Shown here piece after piece: positions 46,997 through 55,476 of a DNA stretch of 64,000 bases; positions within the stretch are counted from its first letter, which is position 1, and every line of letters begins with the position of its first letter. Both the position numbers and the translations under genes were made by a program. The notes under the pieces were generated by a model. It saw only the letters and a list, made by a program, of their open reading frames with translations. It ran no database searches and had not been told where the DNA came from. Source of the DNA: Gemmatimonadaceae bacterium (GTDB lineage Bacteria > Gemmatimonadota > Gemmatimonadetes > Gemmatimonadales > Gemmatimonadaceae); NCBI GenBank assembly GCA_022843265.1, contig JALHNZ010000001.1, forward strand, positions 1 through 64,000, given 5' to 3'.

Positions 46997-48784
46997 ATGC
47001 AATTTCTTGCGAACGCACCACGCTTTTTTTTCTTCACCGGCAAAGGCGGCGTAGGCAAAACGTCCATCGCCTGCGCGACCGGCGTAAAACTTGCGGAGGC
47101 GGGCAAGCGTGTGCTGCTGGTGAGCACCGACCCGGCATCGAACGTGGGACAGGTCTTCGGCATCCGCATTGGCAATACGATTACTGACATTGCTGCGGTA
47201 CCGAACCTGAGCGCGCTCGAAATCGATCCCGAAGCGGCGGCACAAGCGTATCGTGATCGCATTGTCGGCCCGGTGCGTGGTGTGTTGCCAGACGACGTGG
47301 TGAGAGGCATCGAGGAGCAACTCTCGGGTGCGTGCACTACGGAGATTGCGGCCTTCGACGAGTTCACCGCGCTGTTGATCGACTCGGCGCTCACTGCCGA
47401 CTACGATCACATTCTATTCGACACCGCGCCCACGGGGCATACGATTCGTTTGCTGCAGTTGCCCGGCGCGTGGAGCGGCTTTCTTGAGGCCGGCAAAGGT
47501 GATGCGTCATGCCTCGGTCCGCTCGCGGGTCTCGAAAAACAGCGTGAGCAATACAAGGCCGCCGTGAACGCGCTGTCCGACGCGCAACGCACTCGACTCG
47601 TGCTTGTCTCACGCGCACAAACGTCGGCGCTGCGAGAGGTGGCGCGCACGCATGAGGAGCTCGCCGCCATTGGCCTGCGCCAGCAACACCTGGTGATCAA
47701 TGGCGTGTTGCCAGCGAGTGCCGCGCATGGTGATGCGCTGGCCACCGCTGTGTTCCATCGCGAACAAGCCGCCATCGCGGCGATCCCCGCTGCGCTGCAC
47801 GCGCTGCCCCGTGATGAGATCGCACTCAAGTCGTTCAATCTGGTCGGACTGCACGCACTGCAGCAGTTGCTCGACGTCACCAATGCGCACGCGGAGAATC
47901 AACCCGTGCGCGCAGCCGAAGCGTTTACGGCGCCGACGCTCGCAGAGTTGGTGAATGACATCGCAGCTGATGGTCGAGGACTGGTCATGGTCATGGGCAA
48001 AGGCGGTGTGGGCAAAACAACGCTCGCGGCTGCCGTGGCGGTGGAGCTTGCGCATCGCGGCTTGTCGGTGCACCTGACCACATCAGATCCAGCGGCGCAC
48101 CTCACGGAGACGCTTGCGGAAACGCTCGACCACCTGAGTGTGAGCCGCATTGATCCGCACGCCGAAACAGAACGCTACCGTCAGAAAGTGCTCGACACAA
48201 AAGGCGCCAAGCTCGACGCACAGGGTCGTGCGCTGTTGGAGGAAGATCTGCGCTCGCCCTGTACTGAAGAAATCGCGGTATTCCACGCGTTTACGCGCAT
48301 CATTCGTGAGGCCAGCAAAAAGTTTGTGGTCATGGATACCGCACCCACCGGCCACACGTTGTTGTTGCTTGATGCCACCGGGGCGTATCACCGCGAAACC
48401 GCACGTCAAATGGGCGACAGCGGCGTGCATTTCACCACGCCGATGATGCAGTTGCAGGACCCGAAACAAACCAAGGTCTTGCTGGTCACGCTGGCCGAAA
48501 CCACACCGGTGCTGGAAGCGGCGAGTTTGCAGGACGACCTGCGCCGCGCCGGCATTGAACCGTGGGCGTGGGTGATCAACAACAGCCTCGCGGCGGCAGA
48601 CACGCACTCACCGCTCTTGTTGCAGCGAGCGGAGAATGAGCGCTCAGAGATTGAAGCCGTCGCGACTGTGCACGCCGTGCGCTATGCGGTGGTACCGTTG
48701 ATGGCGATTGAACCGGTTGGAGCCGCGAATCTGCGTGCGCTGTCGCGCGACTCGCACGCAGACCTGCAGAGCGTTCCAGCGTGA
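46997..48784 (+). CDS. arsA: Arsenite-translocating ATPase ArsA
   Basis: 595 residues in two homologous halves. P-loops are GKGGVGKTS (15-23) and GKGGVGKTT (in '[16 protein letters not shown]'). Each half has the signal-transduction motif DTAPTGHT. Candidate As(III)-ligand cysteines are in '[14 protein letters not shown]', '[11 protein letters not shown]' and '[13 protein letters not shown]', the positions expected for the three-cysteine site. ArsA energises arsenite export as the catalytic subunit of a pump. The stop overlaps the start of the transporter gene, so all four ars genes are tightly coupled. Confidence 0.94.
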   Translation: MQFLANAPRFFFFTGKGGVGKTSIACATGVKLAEAGKRVLLVSTDPASNVGQVFGIRIGNTITDIAAVPNLSALEIDPEAAAQAYRDRIVGPVRGVLPDDVVRGIEEQLSGACTTEIAAFDEFTALLIDSALTADYDHILFDTAPTGHTIRLLQLPGAWSGFLEAGKGDASCLGPLAGLEKQREQYKAAVNALSDAQRTRLVLVSRAQTSALREVARTHEELAAIGLRQQHLVINGVLPASAAHGDALATAVFHREQAAIAAIPAALHALPRDEIALKSFNLVGLHALQQLLDVTNAHAENQPVRAAEAFTAPTLAELVNDIAADGRGLVMVMGKGGVGKTTLAAAVAVELAHRGLSVHLTTSDPAAHLTETLAETLDHLSVSRIDPHAETERYRQKVLDTKGAKLDAQGRALLEEDLRSPCTEEIAVFHAFTRIIREASKKFVVMDTAPTGHTLLLLDATGAYHRETARQMGDSGVHFTTPMMQLQDPKQTKVLLVTLAETTPVLEAASLQDDLRRAGIEPWAWVINNSLAAADTHSPLLLQRAENERSEIEAVATVHAVRYAVVPLMAIEPVGAANLRALSRDSHADLQSVPA

Positions 48785-49896
48785 ACGCGCCGTCACCGAT
48801 CGGTTCGTTCGAGCGCTACCTGTCGTTGTGGGTCGCACTCTGCATCACGGCGGGCATTGCCCTTGGCAGTCTGCTCCCTGGAGTCTTTCAAACGCTCTCG
48901 GGCGTTGAGTACGGCTCCGTGAACTTTATTGTCGCGGTACTCATCTGGTTGATGGTGTACCCGATGATGGTGTCCGTGGACTTCACTAGCCTCAAGCGCA
49001 TTCATGAACGCCCCAAAGGTCTGATCATCACCTTGACGGTGAACTGGCTGATCAAGCCATTCACCATGGCGGCACTGGGCGTGCTGTTTTTCAACTATCT
49101 GTTTGCAGACGTCATCGCTCCCGCAGACGCCAACCAGTACATCGCCGGTCTCATTCTACTGGGCGCGGCGCCGTGTACCGCCATGGTGTTTGTCTGGTCA
49201 CAGCTCACCGGTGGCGACGCCACTTACACGTTGGCACAGGTCGCGCTCAATGATGTGATCATGATCTTTGCCTTTGCGCCAATCGTTGCGTTGTTGCTCG
49301 GCGTGACCAACATCGACGTGCCATGGGCCACGTTGATCTTGTCGGTGGGATTGTACGTGTTGATCCCTTTGATCGCCGGTGTGCTCACACGGATCCAGTT
49401 GAGTAGCTCCGCCAATACGCCCGCGCTCGCCAACCTCGCGGTTTCGCGCTTCACTGCGCGCATCAAACCGTTGTCGATTCTTGGTTTGCTTGGCACGGTG
49501 GTGCTGCTGTTTGGTTTTCAGGGGCGCATTATTCTTGACCAGCCGCTGTTGATTGGCCTGATCGCCATTCCACTGTTGATTCAGTCGTACGGAATTTTTG
49601 CGATCTCGTATGGCGCAGCAAAACTGTGGAAAGTGCCATTTAATGTGGCCGCACCATGTGCGCTGATTGGCACCTCCAACTTTTTTGAGTTGGCGGTTGC
49701 GGTGGCGATCGGTTTGTTCGGTCTCAACTCCGGCGCCGCGCTGGTCACGGTGGTTGGGGTGCTGGTTGAAGTGCCGGTGATGCTGTCACTGGTTGCGTTT
49801 GCGAACCGGACGCGCGGGTGGTTTCCGGCGTCGCCGGACGATGCGGTGAGTTGTGCGCCGGTGGCAGTGGGCACGAATGAAAAGGCGCGTGTGTGA
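48781..49896 (+). CDS. acr3: Acr3-family arsenite efflux permease
   Basis: 371 residues, about ten membrane helices. '[19 protein letters not shown]', '[20 protein letters not shown]' and the key Cys in '[15 protein letters not shown]' identify the Acr3 (BART superfamily) permease rather than ArsB. Acr3 exports As(III) from the cytoplasm and here probably forms a pump with ArsA. Start GTG overlaps the arsA stop by four bases. A perfect hairpin follows at 49924. Confidence 0.94.
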   Translation: MNAPSPIGSFERYLSLWVALCITAGIALGSLLPGVFQTLSGVEYGSVNFIVAVLIWLMVYPMMVSVDFTSLKRIHERPKGLIITLTVNWLIKPFTMAALGVLFFNYLFADVIAPADANQYIAGLILLGAAPCTAMVFVWSQLTGGDATYTLAQVALNDVIMIFAFAPIVALLLGVTNIDVPWATLILSVGLYVLIPLIAGVLTRIQLSSSANTPALANLAVSRFTARIKPLSILGLLGTVVLLFGFQGRIILDQPLLIGLIAIPLLIQSYGIFAISYGAAKLWKVPFNVAAPCALIGTSNFFELAVAVAIGLFGLNSGAALVTVVGVLVEVPVMLSLVAFANRTRGWFPASPDDAVSCAPVAVGTNEKARV

Positions 49897-49923
49897 CACG
49901 CCACCGATTGTGCGGAAACGAAC

Positions 49924-49957
49924 GATCCCCCGCCTCTACGAGTAGAGGCGGGGGATC
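49924..49957. terminator. Perfect hairpin: terminator of acr3 and original terminator of tRNA-Pro
   Basis: A 16-bp perfect inverted repeat (GATCCCCCGCCTCTAC and its complement) 27 bases after the acr3 stop. It also lies 30 bases beyond the tRNA-Pro fragment at 49988, on the 3' side of the minus-strand tRNA. Before the islands inserted it would have been the tRNA terminator; it is now 13 kb away. Confidence 0.75.
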
Positions 49958-49986
49958 ATCAGATCTGGCAAACGGTGCTGGTACTG

Positions 49987-50029
49987 ATCGGGACGGCGGG
50001 ATTCGAACCCGCGACCCCCTGAACCCCAT
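49987..50029 (-). other. Attachment-site copy 1 (3' part of tRNA-Pro)
   Basis: 43 bases identical to the 3' part of the intact tRNA-Pro gene at 63219-63292, from the discriminator base through the T arm and variable loop into the anticodon loop. The 5' half of the tRNA is absent, so it is not a tRNA gene. It marks the outer chromosomal junction left by integration. Identical copies at 54257 and 63218. Confidence 0.92.
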
Positions 50030-50134
50030 GCGAATCAGAGGCGAAATGGGTTTTTGCGTGAAGGTGGAAAGTGTTCATTAACAACGACTTCCACTGCTGA
50101 TTTCGCAAAGAAGGTTCGCGGCTTTGGGGCGAAA

Positions 50135-50175
50135 GATCGTCCCCCGGCCAAAAGATCGTCCCCCGATCGTCCCCC
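50135..50175 (+). promoter_or_regulatory. Triple GATCGTCCCCC direct repeat
   Basis: Three exact 11-bp units at 50135, 50154 and 50165; the last two are adjacent. They lie about 105 bases from the att core. The spacing and position are like arm-type integrase or excisionase binding sites, which is an inference. Confidence 0.6.
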
Positions 50176-50253
50176 ATACGCACTCAAACTTCACGACAAA
50201 AATCGGGAAAAGAAACTCTACTTTTGGCGAGCCCCTTGTCCCGGGGGGATTAC

Positions 50254-50464
50254 CGGGTTCTCGCTCACGTCGGACAACACGTGCCTCTCGGAGCTCGCAC
50301 TCTTCGCCGAGTGCCTCTTGTCTCTGGTGCGCGAAGTGCAAGCGCAGGGAGGCAATGACGTCGCGTTCCACCAGAAGTCGTCTCAGTACCGCGAAGCCAT
50401 TCTGGATCCGCACGCGCCGGCGCCAACGGCAATAGTGGACGCCGAGCGTATGACGGCCGCGTAG
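50254..50464 (+). pseudogene. Possible short coding remnant next to the island end
   Basis: The plus frame is open through the end repeat and gives 'GFSLTSDNTCLSELALFAECLLSLVREVQAQGGNDVAFHQKSSQYREA...MTAA' after it. This part is protein-like (amphipathic helix, then polar tail), but no start codon with a Shine-Dalgarno is evident. It ends one base from the convergent HTH gene. It may be the end of a gene truncated when the element end was formed. No family recognised. Confidence 0.3.
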
Positions 50465-50465
50465 G

Positions 50466-50699
50466 CTACCCGTTTCGCGTGCTCACACGCTCCCACACGA
50501 ACAACGCGCCGGGCTCGACATCGAACAACTCGCAGAGCCCGGCGAGTAGGACGCCATCCACACGCATGACCGCGCCTGTTTCTAAGTCACTGATGCGGGC
50601 GCGACGCGTTCTCAGTGCCAGCGCCACGGCCTCTTGGCTGAGCCCCGCATTTTCTCGGAGCTCACGCAATCGGAGACGAAGAACGCGACGCGGCGGCAT
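50466..50699 (-). CDS. XRE-family HTH regulator
   Basis: 77 residues covering a single Cro/C1-type helix-turn-helix: 'RLRELRENAGLSQEAVALALRTRRARISDLETGAVMRVDGVLLAGLCELFDVEPGALFVW'. The basic lead 'MPPRRVLRLR' precedes it. Small single-domain regulators of this kind commonly repress the excision or transfer genes of mobile elements. It is the outermost gene of element A. Confidence 0.85.
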   Translation of the reverse strand: MPPRRVLRLRLRELRENAGLSQEAVALALRTRRARISDLETGAVMRVDGVLLAGLCELFDVEPGALFVWERVSTRNG

Positions 50700-50750
50700 A
50701 CGCCAATCGACGCGTGCGACGCCGCCAAATACCGGCGTTCTAGGAATCGC

Positions 50751-51602
50751 TCAGGGCCGATTGGGCTTTGAGCTATCCGACATCGGCACGCCTTTGATCC
50801 AGTAGACGACTACACCGCACGTAGCAACCTGCGAACTGATGTTGCCCGGAGTAACGCGGAGCGGTTCCCACGCGTAGCGCCTGTACTCTTCGGGCACCTC
50901 GGCGTAGGTCGGGTAGTACTCCATGCCGATCACCACATCGGGAGTGAAGTAGACGCGGCCAGTGAGGCCGAGCGGCCGTCCGTCGAGTAGCTCAACAAGG
51001 CAGCGCCAGCCTGCGGTGGACTCCACGGTAAAGTCGCCCGCGCCGTTGGGGATTCGACGCACACCGGGTAACCCATCGAACAAGTCCGCCCAATATTTCG
51101 GTCGCAGCGCGGCGAGCTCGGCGTAGTCTCGCTTGTAGCCAACACTGGATTGGCTGCGGCACCTGAAGGCCTCGTATGTGACCATGGGACAGACACGAGC
51201 GGCAGTGGTCACAACCGCGTCCATCGTCGCGAGTTGCTTCTCCAAAGTGATAGACCAGTTCAGGTCTGTTTCGCCATCGAAGTTGAACGTCAACTGCACC
51301 GGGCGCCATCCGATCAGTCGCACGAGTAATGTGTCTGTACCTGAAACTGAACCGCGCAGCGAAAATTCCCCTTGCGCGTTGGTGAGTGCCGAAACGCCGG
51401 AGCGAAGCAAACGCACCGTTACGGGCGAAAGGGGGCGACCTGCTGAGTCGTGCACAATGCCGCGCAGAGTTTGAGCCTCTGCGCCCGACGGCAGCAATGC
51501 CGTTTGCGCTAAGAGGGCCGCGACGATGCTCCACCAATGGGACCCGGCTAACCTCCCAGTGCGCGTTACCACGCCTCTACAGCCTCCATCGTAAGCAGCC
51601 AC
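50751..51602 (-). CDS. Secreted carboxypeptidase-regulatory-like domain protein
   Basis: 283 residues. A signal segment ('WWSIVAALLAQTALLPSGAEA' then Q) is followed by a CarboxypepD_reg-like beta sandwich ('TLRGIVHDSAGRPLSPVTVRLLRSGVSALTNAQGEFSLRG'). The C-terminal part resembles the plug of a TonB receptor without the barrel ('YWADLFDGLPGVRRIPNGAGDFTVESTAGWRCLVELLDGRPL'). Such plug-only proteins occur in Gemmatimonadota-type genomes; function unknown. The exact start is uncertain because the first 22 residues are not signal-like. Confidence 0.7.
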   Translation of the reverse strand: MAAYDGGCRGVVTRTGRLAGSHWWSIVAALLAQTALLPSGAEAQTLRGIVHDSAGRPLSPVTVRLLRSGVSALTNAQGEFSLRGSVSGTDTLLVRLIGWRPVQLTFNFDGETDLNWSITLEKQLATMDAVVTTAARVCPMVTYEAFRCRSQSSVGYKRDYAELAALRPKYWADLFDGLPGVRRIPNGAGDFTVESTAGWRCLVELLDGRPLGLTGRVYFTPDVVIGMEYYPTYAEVPEEYRRYAWEPLRVTPGNISSQVATCGVVVYWIKGVPMSDSSKPNRP

Positions 51603-52011
51603 GACTCGTCATAAATGCGGCCAGAATAATGGTGATTGCGGGGCAGCGATCGCCAAGCACCACATGTCGAAGTCCGACGCTTTGCGCAATCAACGAGCGA
51701 CCGGACAGGAAAATGTTGGCTCTTGCGGGATGGTCGGAACTCATACCGGCGGCAACTGACTGGCGTTCCACGTTCGACCAGGCGAGCAGATACTGGTGGG
51801 AAATAGTCGGCGGAACCTTGCCGTGCTCGCCCGTGCGGACCTGCCCGATGACGCACAGCAGCCCCGCGTGACCTAAGGCCTCGCACGACTGCACGAAGGA
51901 GATTTGTGGGTCTGCATTGTACGAGTTGATTTGCACCGCGACTCCCAGGTTGCGGCGTTCGACTTTCGAGCCTGGCAGGAAACTGCAATTCAAGCGCGTC
52001 ACTTGCAACAA
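51577..52011 (-). CDS. Possible hypothetical protein in element A
   Basis: Minus-strand frame ending inside the previous gene's start. The segment 'GVAVQINSYNADPQISFVQSCEALGHAGLLCVIGQVRTGEHGKVPPTISHQYLLAWSNVERQ' is more protein-like than a random frame. There is no family match by eye, no Shine-Dalgarno, and the start (TTG at 52011 used here) is a guess. The upstream continuation of the frame to 52392 overlaps the next gene and is rejected. Confidence 0.25.
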   Translation of the reverse strand: MLQVTRLNCSFLPGSKVERRNLGVAVQINSYNADPQISFVQSCEALGHAGLLCVIGQVRTGEHGKVPPTISHQYLLAWSNVERQSVAAGMSSDHPARANIFLSGRSLIAQSVGLRHVVLGDRCPAITIILAAFMTSRGCLRWRL

Positions 52012-52102
52012 CGCGCAAGTTGCCGAGAACCAAACGGCGGAAACTCGCGCGTCAGGCGAGCGGCAAAGATACGCGTACGATGCTTTTGACCCTTCTGGTG
52101 CA

Positions 52103-52786
52103 CTAACTAGGCTGCTTCTCTCCGTCGCTTGATCCTCGTGCGTCACGCCCGCGACGACATGCAACACAGCGCCGACTGTTTGCGCGAGACGGCGTGAAGC
52201 TCTCTCCGCACGTACGACACGAGCGCGGCCAACGAGCGCGGCGTTGGCTTGCGGCGCTTCGGAGCGAGTCGCGAACGACAGACGGCAGACGAGCCGAGCC
52301 GCTGACGTCGCCTTGTCCGTCCGATGTATTCTCATCGCCTTCCGGTGTGTTCGCTGGCGCCGCTCTAGACGTGGGCGCGAGCGGAACGCCAAACTGAAAC
52401 AGCGCTACGGGTAGGTCACCCACCACCTTTTCCCACGCGATGCGGTACGCACCAATCGGCGCACCATGGCCGGCGCACGTCGAGGCCGTATAGAACAGCA
52501 GGTAGCGCTCTGGATCCGCAGCGTACCACTTCGCCAGCAGTGTCAGTGACTCGGGAGTCAAGGACCGCCAGTCGGCGCCGAAATGTGTCGCCAGTCCGAG
52601 GCGCAGCACAGCGAGAGCAGACGAGTGGCGCCGTGTGTAGGCCGCGACGACCAGCAGTTCGCGCAGACGCAGTGCAAACCAACGCGTTGTGCGCCGGCCG
52701 ATGCGCGGCAGCGCAAAAAACCAACACGGATCGGTTTCTTGCTCGGCGCCGTCATCGTCCGGCGTAGCCGTTGCGTCGTGTGTCAT
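52103..52786 (-). CDS. Unknown protein with C-terminal Cys4 zinc-finger-like motif
   Basis: 227 residues; start ATG overlaps the stop of the AlpA-type gene (ATGA). The N-terminal 135 residues are helical with Trp and Arg ('WFFALPRIGRRTTRWFALRLRELLVVAAYTRRHSSALAVLRLGL'), followed by a Ser/Gly/Asp linker. Then comes Cys190-x2-Cys193 ... Cys207-x2-Cys210 ('CRTCGESFTPSRANSRRCVAC'), as in zinc ribbons that bind nucleic acid. Coupling to an excisionase-like gene suggests a mobility or replication role; no known initiator motif is seen. Confidence 0.65.
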   Translation of the reverse strand: MTHDATATPDDDGAEQETDPCWFFALPRIGRRTTRWFALRLRELLVVAAYTRRHSSALAVLRLGLATHFGADWRSLTPESLTLLAKWYAADPERYLLFYTASTCAGHGAPIGAYRIAWEKVVGDLPVALFQFGVPLAPTSRAAPANTPEGDENTSDGQGDVSGSARLPSVVRDSLRSAASQRRARWPRSCRTCGESFTPSRANSRRCVACRRGRDARGSSDGEKQPS

Positions 52787-53052
52787 GCGGCGTGATCCGC
52801 CTGCGAGGTGCTGTCAAACGTGCGCGCAGATAGCCACGCATCGAGATCCAACACGCGGTAGCGCACCACGCGTCCCAGTCGCACGAATGCGGGACCGTCA
52901 CCGCGACAACGCCAGTTCTCAAGCGTGCGTTGTCCGAGCGCGAGGTATTGGGCGGCTTGTGCAGTCGTGAGCAACGCCGAAGAAATCGGGCGCGCGTCCG
53001 TCACGCTTGTCACGTTCGGCACGCTTGTCACACTTGCGGGGAGCGAGGTCAT
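52783..53052 (-). CDS. AlpA/excisionase-type helix-turn-helix protein
   Basis: 89 residues from the ATG at 53052, which has GGAG six bases upstream; the longer frame to 53094 is not supported. The single domain 'LLTTAQAAQYLALGQRTLENWRCRGDGPAFVRLGRVVRYRVLDLDAWLSAR' is the MerR-like winged HTH of the AlpA/excisionase (HTH_17) group. These proteins bend att DNA to favour excision, or activate integrase genes. In element A there is no integrase for it to control, which is odd. Translationally coupled to the Cys4 protein gene. Confidence 0.88.
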   Translation of the reverse strand: MTSLPASVTSVPNVTSVTDARPISSALLTTAQAAQYLALGQRTLENWRCRGDGPAFVRLGRVVRYRVLDLDAWLSARTFDSTSQADHAA

Positions 53053-53251
53053 TGCAACTCCGATGCAAAAGCAAAAGGACCCGAACAGCCTCAACCCCGA
53101 GGAATCCCCTCAGTCTGGTTGCGCTGTACGAGTCCTGGCACCTGTGCCGCTCGCCTGATTGTCAGCCCGCGTCGAGCTCGATCGAAGCAGAGTAGTCGAC
53201 GAATTGAACACTATCGCGTTCCCTGCACCTCCCGCAAGCCGCAGCGTGCGC

Positions 53252-54112
53252 TCATTTCGTTGCGGGTGCTGTCCCGGGCGATAACTGCGGATGGGTGTAC
53301 GGCGCAATGATGTTTATCGCGGGCGCCGCGTCCCCGCTGGAAACGGCTGAAAAAGCCGACACGGCTGCCGCAGTTAGTTGTCCAACACCAACGAGCATGT
53401 TGATGATGGAGAGGTTTCCATGCGCCCATGCGATGAGGGCGCCGAGCTTGCTCGTAGCTTCCTTGACTTGTACAACAGCCGAGTTACCCGACTCCGCTTC
53501 GAGATGATCGCGATGCTGGGCATATATTCCCGCGTATGCAGCGAACGCTCTTGTGATGCCATCGACTCCAAGCGCCTCGTAGTCGGCAACAGCCCGCAGC
53601 GCTTGATGCAATAGCTCAAGCAAGATCATACGAAGCGAGTCGTCTACTCCCTTCATAGTCACGATATCCGCAACGAGCTTGCTCAGCTCCGCGCGCATTT
53701 GCGCCAGCACATCATCGGGAATCGCTTTTGGCGCGTTGTGTCGGAGCCGGTAGTGCGCTTGCACGAGTGCTTCTAACAGCGGCTCTCTCAGGTACCCTCG
53801 CGCACCGCTGAACTGTACTCCGATGTTTTCGAGCGCGATCAGCGCGTCAATGTTCGGCCACAACTTGACCAACGATGCTGCCGCAAGTTGGTCAGAGTCC
53901 GCATCCAGCTCTGCCTTTGCGTTGTCCGCCAGCCGTCCAACGTCTGCTATAAACCGCTGAATATCCCTCGCCGTTTTAATGGTCTCGCCGCCCGCTTCCG
54001 CCCAAGCGGCGCTCAACGACTTTGACTCGTTGGCCCGATCCAACCGCGATAGCACCGCGTGCAGTCGCGAGAGGCTCGTCGCTCTATTGCCGTAGATATC
54101 TGGCAACGTCAA
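53252..54112 (-). CDS. Unknown helical protein with hydrophobic C-terminus
   Basis: 286 residues from a TTG with GGAG six bases upstream; a longer frame to 54205 begins beside a hairpin and is less likely. The sequence is almost wholly helical, with many Ala, Leu and acidic residues ('ARDIQRFIADVGRLADNAKAELDADSD'), and no catalytic motif. Near the end is a hydrophobic, glycine-containing segment ('LSIINMLVGVGQLTAAAVSAFSAVSSG'). No family recognised. It is the gene next to the tRNA-proximal end of element A, where cargo is usual. A membrane-acting effector is possible but unproven. Confidence 0.6.
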   Translation of the reverse strand: MTLPDIYGNRATSLSRLHAVLSRLDRANESKSLSAAWAEAGGETIKTARDIQRFIADVGRLADNAKAELDADSDQLAAASLVKLWPNIDALIALENIGVQFSGARGYLREPLLEALVQAHYRLRHNAPKAIPDDVLAQMRAELSKLVADIVTMKGVDDSLRMILLELLHQALRAVADYEALGVDGITRAFAAYAGIYAQHRDHLEAESGNSAVVQVKEATSKLGALIAWAHGNLSIINMLVGVGQLTAAAVSAFSAVSSGDAAPAINIIAPYTHPQLSPGTAPATK

Positions 54113-54205
54113 TGCTGTCTCCGGCGTACCAAGTGGCCTGTGCTCGCACGACCGAAAACGGCGCGCGATATTCCGGTGTTTTTCCGGCGGTCCTGCACAG
54201 CACAA

Positions 54206-54228
54206 AGCCCCGGCGATGCGCCGAGGCT
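54206..54228 (-). terminator. Hairpin terminator at the right end of element A
   Basis: On the minus strand AGCCTCGGCG-CAT-CGCCGGGGCT (one mismatch) is followed by TTGTG. It lies 29 bases downstream of the position that would be the tRNA-Pro 3' end at att copy 2, matching the spacing of the native (49924) and element B (63154) terminators. Confidence 0.55.
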
Positions 54229-54256
54229 AAGTGCTTCTAAATCAACCAGCTACAGT

Positions 54257-54299
54257 ATCGGGACGGCGGGATTCGAACCCGCGACCCCCTGAACCCCAT
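54257..54299 (-). other. Attachment-site copy 2 (3' part of tRNA-Pro)
   Basis: 43 bases identical to 49987-50029 and to 63218-63260. It separates elements A and B. The 5' part of the tRNA is missing and the flank reads 'GCGAATCAGACGCG' instead. Confidence 0.92.
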
Positions 54300-54524
54300 G
54301 CGAATCAGACGCGAAACGGGTTTTTGCGTGAACGTGGAAAGTGTTCATTCACAACGACTTCCACTGCTGAGCTCGCAAAGAAGGTTCGCGGTTTTGGGGT
54401 GAAATATCGTCCCCCAGCTAAAACATCGTCCCCCGATCGTCCCCCAAACGCACTCAAACTTCAGGACAAAAATCGTAAAAAAAACTCCACTTTTGGCGAG
54501 CATCTTTTCCCGGGGGGATTACCG
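54257..54524. repeat. Island end repeat, copy B (left end of element B)
   Basis: Second copy of the 268-base end found at 49987-50254, with scattered substitutions. It keeps three ATCGTCCCCC units (54406-54445); the first two have lost the leading G. Similarity ends after 'GGGGGGATTACCG'. No gene is assigned inside it. Confidence 0.88.
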
Positions 54525-54547
54525 AGGAAACCGTCGCCGCTTGCGAC

Positions 54548-54937
54548 GTGCAGCCTCAGTGTGTGCGCGCGTTCGTGTACGTACTCGAAAGTGAGATCGC
54601 ACCACGCAAAGCCGAGCAGTGGCTAACGCAGGTGCCGAACGACGAGAATCTCCGAAAGGGTATGCCTGCGTTTGAGTTGCGGTCGATGTTGATTGGCCAG
54701 AACGGGAGCGGCGCGAAGCAGCAGCTTCGTAAACCGTTCTTGGCTGACTTGATCGTCGAATCCTTCAAGGTGTTCAGTCTAGGCCAGCACCCCCTCGCGC
54801 TCGGGTGGCGCCGCGCCGAGCGACCGGCCTATAGGAACCCTTCCCGGCCATCGGGGAATAGTCGACACGTGATTCGAAGCGCTGCGTCACGCCATTCGCA
54901 ATCCGCGGCTCTCGGTGCCTCGGCCAGCCTATGTTGA
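54548..54937 (+). pseudogene. Possible gene fragment after the element B end
   Basis: An open plus-strand frame directly after the end repeat. The first 85 residues ('VRAFVYVLESEIAPRKAEQWLTQVPNDENLRKGMPAFELRSMLIGQNGSGAKQQLRKPFLADLIVESFKVF' pattern) look protein-like. The remainder is low in structure and probably not genuine. No start signal and no family recognised. It sits at the same place as the remnant after the element A end, but the two are not alike. Confidence 0.3.
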
Positions 54938-55476
54938 TCGCCCGTTCCCAGAGCGCACGCCGACACAGGATCAGTGTCGACCGCTAGAACTCGGCCATTT
55001 ACGCCGGAGAAGTTTTGATTGGCGTGCTGCAGTTGCAGTACGGGGACTACCACACCTGTTCCGGCGGGCAATGCGTGAAGCAGTCGAGTCGGTAGGTGCG
55101 CGTCGCGTCAACAGTCAAGGTCGACCGGCACACCTGAAAGCCGTTGTTCGACAGCATCAACGGTCCGTGCTTGGCATCAGCACACGGGCTCGCACTAGCC
55201 GCGGTAGCCGTACGCAGCAAAGGAGTTCTGACCGGAAAAGACTTTCTTTGACTGAGACTGCTTATCGTCGCGACGTGCCCCGACGATACGCCGAGAAGAA
55301 TGGCCGCTAACGATATTGCCGCCTGGAAAATCGAATCCGATACGGCGCAACGTGCAACGCTCATCCGGAGCGCCTCTACCGCGTACGCTCCTACACGCCT
55401 CGTCAGAGGCGTGGGCGCCAGCGAGTCTCCCCCGGACAGATCGATGAATCCGATCCACCTCTAGCTCCCAACTCCC
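54938..55476. other. Stretch without a supported gene
   Basis: About 540 bases between the fragment and the gluzincin lipoprotein. Only short frames with no start signals or recognisable composition are present on either strand. Probably decayed sequence plus the promoter of the following gene. Confidence 0.5.

Larger units (their letters stand above)
49987..50254. repeat. Island end repeat, copy A (left end of element A)
   Basis: About 268 bases that are about 90% identical (estimated by eye) to 54257-54524. Comprises the 43-bp tRNA-derived core, then a non-tRNA tail through 'GTTTTTGCGTGAA', 'AACGACTTCCACTGCTGA', three GATCGTCCCCC units (50135-50175) and 'CCCGGGGGGATTACCG'. Similarity stops sharply after that. 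No gene is assigned inside it. Confidence 0.88.
49987..54256. mobile_element. Integrated element A, about 4.3 kb, without integrase
   Basis: Bounded by two identical 43-bp tRNA-Pro fragments (49987 and 54257). Its contents are the 268-base end with three ATCGTCCCCC repeats, a small HTH regulator, a secreted regulatory-domain protein, a Cys4 protein, an AlpA-type DNA-binding protein and an unknown helical protein, then a hairpin terminator next to att copy 2. All recognised genes are on the minus strand. There is no integrase, replication or transfer gene, so movement would need a recombinase in trans. Confidence 0.8.

Noticed and set aside
49987-50029. A second tRNA-Pro gene
   Set aside because: Only the 3' part is present. 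The acceptor 5' strand and D arm are missing, so no cloverleaf can form. The same applies to 54257-54299.
50135-50175. CRISPR array
   Set aside because: The repeated unit is only 11 bases, with two units adjacent and no uniform spacers, and there are no cas genes. Binding sites are more likely.
54231-54626. Plus-strand frame containing 'GRRDSNPRPPEPH'
   Set aside because: This peptide is the false translation of the antisense strand of the tRNA-Pro 3' part. The same string appears at 63220-63260 opposite the real tRNA. Not a gene.
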